Source of the DNA: Campylobacterales bacterium
GTDB lineage: Bacteria > Campylobacterota > Campylobacteria > Campylobacterales > JALSKU01
Reading direction: 5' to 3'
NCBI GenBank assembly: GCA_027038235.1
Contig: JALVXV010000253.1
Span: 1-8,161 of the forward strand
Length of the DNA stretch: 8,161 bases
Below are positions 1 through 5,738 of the stretch, in pieces. A program made the position numbers and the translations under genes. Position 1 is the stretch's first letter, and each line of letters opens with the position of its first letter. The notes under the pieces are model-generated. The model was not told the DNA's origin. It did not search any database and saw only the letters and a program-made list of their open reading frames with translations.

Positions 1-720
1 GGCTTTTGTGTTTGCCTCTGTTATTACCCTCTTTTCAAAATCTATATTTATATCTATTTTATGCTGGTATCCACTAAGTGATGAATGCTCTTTATTTGAA
101 TGTTCTTCTAAAATTTCATCGGAAATTGCGATATTAAAATCTAGCAAATTTGGATAACTATGTTCTTTTAATATTTTATGCTTCACTGTTAGCCATATAG
201 GTCTTTTTTCAGCACTTGAACGATGTTTATAAAGCTGATGATATGGAATAAATTTAAAATCACCCTGAATATTATAAAGTTGTGAGAGAATATCTGCACT
301 ATCTTTAACTCTTTTTAACAATCTATTGCGTCGCTCATATTCCGGTAAGAGATTTTCAAATATAGGATACAAATCAGAAGATAAATTTTGGCTATCCCTG
401 TTTAATCCTAAAAGCTCAGAGCCTTTATAGCTTTTATCATAAGTAAAAGAGTATTGACCATGCCCGTAAGAAAGTTTTCCGATTAAAATATCGTTTTTAA
501 AAACTGCCAAATGATGCAAAATCTCTTTATTGCTATATATATGCTGATAATAACGCCCCCTTCCTTCTCCAAGAGCCTCTATTTGATTTTTTTGAAGCAG
601 AGAGTTTAAATATTTCTGCACGGTTCTTCGTGCGAGAGATGTGTACTCTATGATCTCTTTAGTAGTTAATTGGGGGTGTTTTTCAAAAAGCTCTAATAAT
701 ATATTTTCTATTCTATTCAT
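1..720 (-). CDS. HipA-type kinase with fused N-terminal winged HTH (partial, C-terminus outside window)
   Basis: This is the first 240 residues of an open frame read leftward off the window; about half of a normal HipA length is present. Residues 1-63 look like a winged helix-turn-helix: helices around 4-14 and 20-27, a recognition helix near 29-43 (LARRTVQKYLNSL), then a wing rich in Gly/Arg (GEGRGRYYQ, 51-59). Residues 69-140 match the HipA N-terminal subdomain, with the hallmark FENLLPEYERR (121-131). Residues 213-221 (SSLSGYQHK) match the kinase Gly-rich loop (SGxQxK), where HipA-family kinases also carry their autophosphorylated serine. HipA kinases phosphorylate targets such as glutamyl-tRNA synthetase in E. 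coli; the target here is unknown. No separate HipB gene lies upstream, so the fused wHTH may supply DNA binding. The start is ATG with a weak AAAGAG six bases upstream. The catalytic Asp region lies outside the window, so kinase activity cannot be judged. Confidence 0.85.
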   Translation of the reverse strand, partial: MNRIENILLELFEKHPQLTTKEIIEYTSLARRTVQKYLNSLLQKNQIEALGEGRGRYYQHIYSNKEILHHLAVFKNDILIGKLSYGHGQYSFTYDKSYKGSELLGLNRDSQNLSSDLYPIFENLLPEYERRNRLLKRVKDSADILSQLYNIQGDFKFIPYHQLYKHRSSAEKRPIWLTVKHKILKEHSYPNLLDFNIAISDEILEEHSNKEHSSLSGYQHKIDINIDFEKRVITEANTKA

Positions 721-737
721 TGTAAACTCTTTTTATA

Positions 738-756
738 AATGTGCATTAATGTGCAT
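738..756. repeat. 9-bp direct repeat, possible operator at the HipA-gene promoter
   Basis: AATGTGCAT occurs at 738-746 and again at 748-756, a period of 10 bases or one helical turn. It abuts the -10 box and covers the predicted start of transcription. A dimeric or tandem-bound regulator here would block initiation. Autoregulation by the wHTH of the gene itself is an inference. Confidence 0.5.
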
Positions 757-765
757 ATTATACCA
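757..765 (-). promoter_or_regulatory. Extended -10 promoter of the wHTH-HipA gene
   Basis: Read on the minus strand, the sequence is TGG followed by a perfect TATAAT, an extended -10 element. No good -35 box is seen at the usual distance. Transcription would start near position 750, giving a leader of about 30 bases before the ATG at 720. Confidence 0.6.
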
Positions 766-980
766 TTTTTAAGAAAATTTTTATATATTATTTTTCTAAA
801 TACATTAATACTTTACTGTTTTAAAAAAGATACAGAAACAACTAAAATGTACCCAAAAGTGTGCCCATTTTTTTACTTAAAAGCTTATTTTAGCAATTTT
901 ATAAATTTTACAAAGCCCTATATATTGGGCAATTTTCGACCATTTAAGCCCTTTGGGTGTTCTCAAAATAAACCCGTATC
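766..980. other. Intergenic stretch between ribB and the HipA-like gene
   Basis: No credible gene is seen; a plus-strand open frame crossing it has no ribosome-binding site and no recognisable family features. Two things stand out. A near-repeat TGTRCCCA occurs at 848-855 and 860-867 (period 12). A small hairpin has GCCC (915-918) and GGGC (927-930) around an 8-base loop; read leftward it is followed by TTTG and could be a weak ribB terminator. Neither is strong. Confidence 0.35.
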
Positions 981-2006
981 TTAAACAATCTCTATCTCCT
1001 TTTTTATATTTAAACCAAATCCACTAAGACCTACAAACTCGGTGCCTTTTTTGCCTACTAAAAGATTGATATTTTTTACACCCATATCTTTAAGTATCCC
1101 TGCACCTATACCATACTCTTTCATGTATGGGTTTCTTTGCTCCTCTTTTTCTAAAAATATAAGTAAACCACCATGCTTTTGAAGATACTTTATAGAGTTA
1201 ATAAGGTTGTTATACTTTTTATCATTTAAAAGCAGATCAATATCCAAACCTACATTATGAAACCTAACATTGCTATTTTCACTCAAAACTCCAAATTGGT
1301 AAACAACATGATGAGAGCTTTTGTGGTCTATATAGTCAATCCTTTTAGCTTCACTTTGCATAAATTTTACCCTAGCTTGAGCTACCTCTCTTACAAGAGA
1401 CTCATTTTGAAGTCTATATTCAACTAGATCTGATATATATACGATATTTAGATGATGCTTTTTTGCAAATTTTTCCAAATCATCCCTTCTTGCCATAGTT
1501 CCATCATCTTTCATTATCTCACATATAACCGCTACTGGTGCTACTCCAGCCATTTTACAAATATCTACTGAACCCTCAGTATGACCTGTTCTAACAAGTA
1601 CCCCACCCTTTTTAGCTACAAGAGGAAAGATATGTCCTGGTCGCACCAAATCACTAGGCTTTGAGTTATAATCAGACAAAACCTTTATAGTCATATCTCG
1701 CTCATAAGCTGATATACCAGTAGTACACTCTTTAGCATCAACCGTAACTGTAAAAGCTGTCTCATGTTGCGAGTCATTATGCATAACCATAGGTGAAAGT
1801 TCAAGTCTTTTTGATATATCTTCAGTAACTGAAACACATATCAATCCCTTTGCATAACTTGCTAAAAAATTTACCTTTTGAGGGGTAGAAAAAGTTGCTG
1901 CATATACAAGATCTCCCTCATTTTCTCTATCTTCATCATCTATCATGATGACCATTTTTCCAGATTTGATATCTTCAATAGCCTGTTTTACTCTTTCTAA
2001 CTGCAC
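981..2006 (-). CDS. ribB: 3,4-dihydroxy-2-butanone 4-phosphate synthase (RibBA-type, degenerate GTP cyclohydrolase II domain)
   Basis: The 341-residue cytosolic protein makes 3,4-dihydroxy-2-butanone 4-phosphate from ribulose 5-phosphate, the four-carbon precursor of riboflavin. Residues 1-200 are a complete RibB domain: acidic metal/substrate loop DDEDRENEGD (23-32), HNDSQHETAFTV (76-87), TTGISAYERD (95-104), RPGHIFPL (122-129), GGVLVRTGHTE (134-144) and DDGTMARR (167-174). Residues 201-341 keep the fold and the tail of GTP cyclohydrolase II (YGIGAGILKDMGV, 298-310; GLSGFGL, 326-332). They contain no cysteine at all, so the three Zn-binding cysteines of true RibA are absent, as is the QEGRGIGL-type segment. 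The protein is therefore probably RibB only, as known for RibBA-like proteins of Campylobacterota, where a separate RibA does the first step. The start is GTG at 2006, supported by GGAGAG just upstream. It is divergent from yebC. Confidence 0.93.
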   Translation of the reverse strand: MQLERVKQAIEDIKSGKMVIMIDDEDRENEGDLVYAATFSTPQKVNFLASYAKGLICVSVTEDISKRLELSPMVMHNDSQHETAFTVTVDAKECTTGISAYERDMTIKVLSDYNSKPSDLVRPGHIFPLVAKKGGVLVRTGHTEGSVDICKMAGVAPVAVICEIMKDDGTMARRDDLEKFAKKHHLNIVYISDLVEYRLQNESLVREVAQARVKFMQSEAKRIDYIDHKSSHHVVYQFGVLSENSNVRFHNVGLDIDLLLNDKKYNNLINSIKYLQKHGGLLIFLEKEEQRNPYMKEYGIGAGILKDMGVKNINLLVGKKGTEFVGLSGFGLNIKKEIEIV

Positions 2007-2011
2007 TTATA

Positions 2012-2017
2012 CTCTCC
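2012..2017 (-). promoter_or_regulatory. Shine-Dalgarno site fixing the ribB GTG start
   Basis: On the minus strand GGAGAG lies five bases before the GTG. There is no ATG in a comparable position, and the frame beginning at this GTG aligns with the usual N-terminus of RibB. This supports a non-ATG start. Confidence 0.7.
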
Positions 2018-2033
2018 GATAAATTTTGTTGTA

Positions 2034-2063
2034 ATTGTATCACTTTATTTCATGATTTACAAT
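2034..2063 (-). promoter_or_regulatory. Promoter of ribB
   Basis: On the minus strand TTGTAA (2063-2058) is followed after 18 bases by TACAAT (2039-2034), a reasonable sigma-70 -35/-10 pair. The expected start near 2027 would give a leader of about 20 bases before the GTG. No room is left for a riboswitch such as an FMN element, so control through RNA folding is unlikely. Confidence 0.5.
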
Positions 2064-2082
2064 ACTTTAATAAAACATTAAG

Positions 2083-2088
2083 TATAAT
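2083..2088 (+). promoter_or_regulatory. -10 box of the yebC promoter
   Basis: A perfect TATAAT lies 31 bases before the yebC ATG. Upstream is AT-rich without a good -35 box, as is usual for Campylobacterota housekeeping promoters. It lies back to back with the ribB promoter; the -10 boxes are about 45 bases apart. Confidence 0.6.
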
Positions 2089-2118
2089 CAGCCATCAATT
2101 TAAGTTTTAAGGATACAA

Positions 2119-2832
2119 ATGGCTGGACATAACAAATGGTCAAAAGTAAAACATATAAAAGCTAAACAAGATGCTATCAAGGGTAAAGCTTTTACAAAAG
2201 CTATCAAAGATATAACAACTGCAGCAAGAGCTGGTGGCGGTGATCCTGAGAGTAATGCAGCTTTGAGACTTGCTATCGAAAGGGCAAAAGCAGTCTCAAT
2301 GCCTGCAAGTAATATCCAAAGAGCTATTGACAAAGCCACAGGCAATCTCCAAGGGGTTCACTATGATGAGATAACTTATGAGGGGTATGGACCAGGTGGA
2401 GTTGCTATCATGGTAGAGTGCATGACTGACAATAAAAATAGAACCGTTGCATCAGTAAGACATGCTTTTTCTAAAAATGGAGGGAGCATGGGTGAGAGTG
2501 GCTGTGTTGCTTGGATGTTTGATAAAAAGGGGATCATCACAGTAACAAAAAGTGATAAAGATGATGAAATCATGGAAATAGCTATGGATAATGGAGCTAG
2601 TGATATAAAGGAGTTTGATGATTTTTTGCTTTTTGAGTGTGAACCAAGTGATTTTAATGAGCTTTTAAAAGCTATCGAAGAGAGCGGAGCTACTATCCAA
2701 GAGAGTTCAATAGAGCTTGTAGCAAACAATGAAGTGGATGTGGATGATGATGTGGCATCAAAAGTTGAGAGACTTATAGATGTCTTAGAGGAGAATGATG
2801 ATGTGCAAAATGTATATCACAATATGAGTTAA
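2119..2832 (+). CDS. yebC: YebC/PmpR/TACO1-family translation or transcription factor
   Basis: The 237-residue protein is full length for the YebC family. The N-terminus MAGHNKWSKVKHIKAKQD carries the family signature (MAGHxKWxxIKHxKxxxD). Further conserved blocks are GKAFTKAIKDI (22-32), GGGDPESNAALRLAI (39-53), MPASNIQRAIDKA (61-73), YEGYGPGGVAIMVE (87-100) and TDNKNRTVASVRHAF (103-117). The C-terminal half is acidic (NNEVDVDDDVASKVERLIDVLE). Family members have been described as DNA-binding regulators, and more recently as ribosome-acting factors that help translate difficult (proline-rich) stretches, matching mitochondrial TACO1. Which role applies here cannot be read from the sequence. 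It starts at ATG with AAGGAT five bases upstream and has its own promoter, divergent from ribB. An 80-bp gap to the next gene, with its own -10 box, suggests it may be a separate unit. Confidence 0.95.
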   Translation: MAGHNKWSKVKHIKAKQDAIKGKAFTKAIKDITTAARAGGGDPESNAALRLAIERAKAVSMPASNIQRAIDKATGNLQGVHYDEITYEGYGPGGVAIMVECMTDNKNRTVASVRHAFSKNGGSMGESGCVAWMFDKKGIITVTKSDKDDEIMEIAMDNGASDIKEFDDFLLFECEPSDFNELLKAIEESGATIQESSIELVANNEVDVDDDVASKVERLIDVLEENDDVQNVYHNMS

Positions 2833-2860
2833 ATAACAAAAGTAAAAGTTGTTTAATTTT
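2831..2860 (+). terminator. Weak AT-only hairpin after yebC
   Basis: AAATAACAA (2831-2839) can pair with TTGTT-TA-ATTT (2849-2859) with a two-base bulge and a 9-base loop, and the region ends in a T run. The stem has only two G/C pairs at most, so it would be a poor terminator, and read-through into the PPIase gene is likely. Confidence 0.2.
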
Positions 2861-2877
2861 TAGTTACCTTAAAAGTG

Positions 2878-2883
2878 TATGAT
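2878..2883 (+). promoter_or_regulatory. -10 box upstream of the PEB4-like gene
   Basis: TATGAT lies 30 bases before the ATG of the next gene, in an AT-rich stretch lacking a clear -35 box. It would start the operon from the PPIase gene to hisD independently of yebC. Positioning is good; the sequence match is five of six. Confidence 0.4.
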
Positions 2884-2912
2884 TACAAAAATAAATTTTA
2901 AAAAGGATTGAG

Positions 2913-3731
2913 ATGAGAAAGATTATTTTAAGTGTAGTAGCAGCATCGCTAATGCTAACAAGTGCAAGTTATGCGGCAGAAAAAGTATATGCAAGGGTAA
3001 ATGGCATGGATGTAACTGCTGGTGATATAGCAATGGTTATAAGAAATCCAAGAGTTAAGTTTGACCAACTTCCTAAACAGACCCAACAAAAGATACTTGA
3101 CCAAGCAATAGATGGAAAGCTTTTAGCAAATAAAGCGATAAAAAGCGGGGTTGAAAAAAGTAAAGCTTTCAAAGAGGCTCTTAAAAAGGTTAAAGATGAT
3201 CTAGCCTTAGAAGTTTGGATGAAAGAGCAGTACAATAAAGCAAAAGTTACAGACAAAGAGGCAAAAGAGTTTTATAGTAAAAACAGAGATAAATTTAAGC
3301 AACCAGCCCAAGTCAAAGCGAGGCATATATTGGTAAAAAGTGAGCAAGAGGCAAAAAAGATCATAGATCAACTAAAAGGCTTAAGTGGCAAAAAGCTTGA
3401 GGATAAATTTATAGAATTAGCAAAGAGCAAATCAACAGGACCTAGCGGTGCAAATGGTGGAGAGCTTGGATGGTTTAGTGCTAGAAGGATGGTTCCAGAG
3501 TTTTCAAAAGCTGCTTTTGCTCTTAATAAAGGTGAGATTACTAAAACTCCTGTAAAAACTCAATTTGGCTATCATGTTATCTATGTAGAGGATAAAAAAG
3601 CTGGTGGTGATATAGCTTTTGATAGTGTTAAAGATAGAATAAAAGCCCAACTTAAAGTCCAAAAGTTTCAAAATCACATTAAAGAGATTGCTAAAAATCT
3701 AAGAAAGAGTGCAAAGATTGAAAAATTTTAA
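2913..3731 (+). CDS. peb4: PEB4/Cbf2-like periplasmic parvulin peptidyl-prolyl cis-trans isomerase
   Basis: The 272-residue protein is exported and is likely to act as a periplasmic SurA/PrsA-like chaperone that helps outer-membrane proteins fold. Residues 1-22 are a Sec signal peptide: basic MRK, a hydrophobic core, and a likely cleavage after SYA or SYAA, with no lipobox cysteine. Residues 23-125 form the helical chaperone part, rich in Lys. Residues 132-228 are a parvulin domain: VKARHILV (134-141), the helical EEAK-type segment (145-172), GPSGANGGELGWF (176-188), MVPEFSKAAF (193-202) and TQFGYHVIYV (216-225). A C-terminal helix (236-266) swaps into the chaperone part in the family. The length equals that of Campylobacter PEB4, and as I recall peb4 is next to fba there too. 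The ATG has AAAGGA five bases upstream. fba follows after 14 bp. Confidence 0.93.
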   Translation: MRKIILSVVAASLMLTSASYAAEKVYARVNGMDVTAGDIAMVIRNPRVKFDQLPKQTQQKILDQAIDGKLLANKAIKSGVEKSKAFKEALKKVKDDLALEVWMKEQYNKAKVTDKEAKEFYSKNRDKFKQPAQVKARHILVKSEQEAKKIIDQLKGLSGKKLEDKFIELAKSKSTGPSGANGGELGWFSARRMVPEFSKAAFALNKGEITKTPVKTQFGYHVIYVEDKKAGGDIAFDSVKDRIKAQLKVQKFQNHIKEIAKNLRKSAKIEKF

Positions 3732-3745
3732 CTCAGGAGCTAAAA

Positions 3746-4819
3746 ATGAGTAAAAGAGTTAGAGATATTTTAAAACCTGGAGTTGTTAGTGGTAGTGATA
3801 TGCAAAAACTTTTTGCTATAGCAAAGGAGCAAAATTTTGCTCTCCCTGCAGTTAATGTTGTAGGGAGCAACTCTATAAATGCTGCATTGGAGTCTGCAAA
3901 AAGTGTAAATTCGCCTATTATCATACAATTTTCAAATGGTGGAGCAGCATTTTTTGCTGGAAAAGGGCTAGATAGTGATAAAGGTGCAGTACTTGGTGCC
4001 ATAAGTGGTGCAATGCATGTGCATACTTTAGCTGAAGCCTATGGAGTGCCTGTCATACTTCATACCGACCATGCAAATAGAAAACTACTACCTTGGATAG
4101 ATGCTCTATTGGATGCAGGTGAGCAACACTATAAAAGACTTAAAAAACCACTTTTTAGCTCCCATATGATAGATCTCTCAGTTGAATCGCTAGAAGAAAA
4201 TATAGCAACTTGTGAAGAGTATCTAAAAAGAATGAGTAAAATCGATATGACTTTAGAGATAGAGCTTGGAGTAACAGGTGGGGAAGAGGATGGTATAGAC
4301 CATAGTGATATTGATAATTCAAGGCTATATACTCAGCCTGAAGATGTTGCTTATGCTTATGAAAGACTTAGCAAAATAAGTGATAAATTTACCATAGCTG
4401 CATCTTTTGGAAATGTTCATGGAGTATATAAGCCTGGTAATGTCATATTGACCCCAAAGATACTTGATAATTCACAAAGATATATAGAGGAAAAATTCAA
4501 TACCTCAAAAAAGCCTGTAAGCTTTGTTTTTCATGGCGGAAGCGGCTCTAGCAAAGATGAGATAAAAGAGGCTGTTAGCTATGGTGTAGTCAAGATGAAT
4601 ATAGATACTGATACACAGTGGGCTTTTTGGAGTGGTGTCAAAGGATATATAGAAAAAAATATTGACTATCTTCAATCCCAAATAGGAAACCCTGAGGGTG
4701 AAGATAAGCCAAATAAAAAATATTATGATCCTAGAAAATGGCTAAGAGCTGGTGAAGAGTCTATGAAAGATAGGCTTAAGATAGCTTTTGAGGATTTAAA
4801 CTGTATTGATAGATATTGA
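3746..4819 (+). CDS. fba: Class II fructose-1,6-bisphosphate aldolase
   Basis: This 357-residue cytosolic Zn enzyme reversibly splits fructose 1,6-bisphosphate into dihydroxyacetone phosphate and glyceraldehyde 3-phosphate. In Campylobacterota that usually means mainly gluconeogenesis. It matches the long FbaA-type (about 359 residues in E. coli). Catalytic and metal residues are in place: HTDHANRK (106-113) with Asp108 and His109, EIELGVTGGEED (171-182) with Glu173, FGNVHGVYKPG (221-231) with His225, FHGGSGSS (262-269) with His263, and KMNIDTDTQWA (283-293) with Asn285 and Asp287. The start is ATG with AGGAG (3735-3739) six bases upstream, the strongest ribosome-binding site of the operon. 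The last 14 bases overlap the start of the next gene. Confidence 0.97.
   Translation: MSKRVRDILKPGVVSGSDMQKLFAIAKEQNFALPAVNVVGSNSINAALESAKSVNSPIIIQFSNGGAAFFAGKGLDSDKGAVLGAISGAMHVHTLAEAYGVPVILHTDHANRKLLPWIDALLDAGEQHYKRLKKPLFSSHMIDLSVESLEENIATCEEYLKRMSKIDMTLEIELGVTGGEEDGIDHSDIDNSRLYTQPEDVAYAYERLSKISDKFTIAASFGNVHGVYKPGNVILTPKILDNSQRYIEEKFNTSKKPVSFVFHGGSGSSKDEIKEAVSYGVVKMNIDTDTQWAFWSGVKGYIEKNIDYLQSQIGNPEGEDKPNKKYYDPRKWLRAGEESMKDRLKIAFEDLNCIDRY
4790..4808 (+). promoter_or_regulatory. Ribosome-binding site and TTG start inside the 3' end of fba
   Basis: GAGGA (4790-4794) lies 11 bases before the TTG at 4806, somewhat far for optimal initiation. The fba stop codon is 4817-4819, so ribosomes ending fba could reinitiate backwards on this TTG. 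The frame upstream of conserved IKRDD begins here and has no ATG alternative. Confidence 0.5.
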
Positions 4820-5714
4820 AAATTCTCCAACACAAAGAGTTATTTTTCAAGATAAAGAGATCTATATAAAAAGAGATGATCTCTTAGATAGTGAGTTTTC
4901 TGGCAACAAAGCTAGAAAATTTCACTATTTTTTAAAAAATGATTTTCCAAAAATAAAAAGAGTTATCTCTTATGGCTCAAACCAATCAAATGCAATGTAC
5001 TCCCTTTCGGTGCTGTGTAAACTAAAAGGGTGGGAATTTGAGTACTATATAGACCACCTCCCCTCCTCTTTAAAATCAAATCCTATAGGCAACTTAAAGT
5101 ATGCTTTAGAAAACGGCATGAGAGTAAAATTTTTCGATGAATGTTTATGCGAAGAGTTAAAAGATAAAAATATCCTTTCAAAAACTATCCAAAAAGGTGA
5201 TACTCTTTTTATACCTGAAGGAGGAAGGTGTGAAACCTCAAAGTATGGCATAAGCTTACTAGCAGATGAGATAATATCTTTTAAAAAGAAAAATAGCTTA
5301 AAAGAGTTGTATATCTTTTTACCCTCAGGTACCGGCACAACAGCTCTTTATCTTCAACAATCCCTAATAGAAAAATATGATAATGCAAGGGTTTTTACAA
5401 ATAGTTGTGTAGGAGCAAAGGAGTATCTAAAAAAGCAATTTTTTGCTTTAGAAAAGGATGAAAAATTTCACCCTTTTATCTTAGATACAAAAAAGCACCA
5501 TTTTGGTAAGCTTGATTGTAAAATGTATAAATTTTGGATGCAATTGCAAAAAAAATTAGATATCGAATTTGATCTCTTGTATGATCCTTATGGATTTTGG
5601 TATATGATGGAGTTTTTACAAAAAAATAGCATATCAAAACCTATTATGTATATACATCAAGGTGGCACAAAGGGTAATATTTCTATGATTCAAAGATACA
5701 AAAGAAGATGTTAA
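4806..5714 (+). CDS. PLP-dependent ACC deaminase / D-cysteine desulfhydrase family protein
   Basis: The 302-residue protein belongs to the fold-type II PLP enzymes of the ACC deaminase/D-cysteine desulfhydrase family. Visible landmarks are IKRDDLL (21-27), SGNKARKF (32-39) with Lys35 as the probable PLP Schiff-base lysine, SYGSNQSNAM (55-64) with the family QSN triad, PEGG (137-140), the phosphate-binding PSGTGTTA (173-180), YDPYGF (259-264) and HQGGTKGN (284-291). Family members release ammonia from 1-aminocyclopropane-1-carboxylate or H2S and ammonia from D-cysteine; substrate cannot be settled here. Genome annotations often call such genes ACC deaminase, but a D-amino-acid role is at least as plausible. 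The best start is TTG inside the fba end (14-bp overlap), with GAGGA 11 bases upstream; the next in-frame ATG would remove the PLP lysine, so it is not the start. Translation is probably coupled to fba. Confidence 0.82.
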   Translation: MIDIENSPTQRVIFQDKEIYIKRDDLLDSEFSGNKARKFHYFLKNDFPKIKRVISYGSNQSNAMYSLSVLCKLKGWEFEYYIDHLPSSLKSNPIGNLKYALENGMRVKFFDECLCEELKDKNILSKTIQKGDTLFIPEGGRCETSKYGISLLADEIISFKKKNSLKELYIFLPSGTGTTALYLQQSLIEKYDNARVFTNSCVGAKEYLKKQFFALEKDEKFHPFILDTKKHHFGKLDCKMYKFWMQLQKKLDIEFDLLYDPYGFWYMMEFLQKNSISKPIMYIHQGGTKGNISMIQRYKRRC

Positions 5715-5726
5715 TTAATTTTTTGA

Positions 5727-5732
5727 TATTAT
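5727..5732 (+). promoter_or_regulatory. Possible -10 box giving a leaderless mRNA for the Rpn gene
   Basis: TATTAT ends six bases before the ATG at 5739, so transcription from it would start at or next to the start codon. No Shine-Dalgarno sequence is present before this ATG. AT-rich sequence makes chance matches common. Confidence 0.3.
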
Positions 5733-5738
5733 AACTCT

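Noticed and set aside
739..984. 81-codon plus-strand open frame in the gap left of ribB
   Set aside because: It starts inside the direct repeat and promoter of the HipA-like gene, has no ribosome-binding site, overlaps the end of ribB and shows only AT-driven composition (Phe, Lys, Ile, Tyr).
2007..2118. FMN riboswitch before ribB
   Set aside because: The leader is only about 20 bases from the predicted start to GTG and has no conserved RFN element sequence.
2100..2345. Minus-strand 81-codon frame over the start of yebC
   Set aside because: It is a shadow of yebC on the opposite strand: hydrophobic composition arises from the complement of its Ala/Lys codons, and yebC itself is unmistakable.
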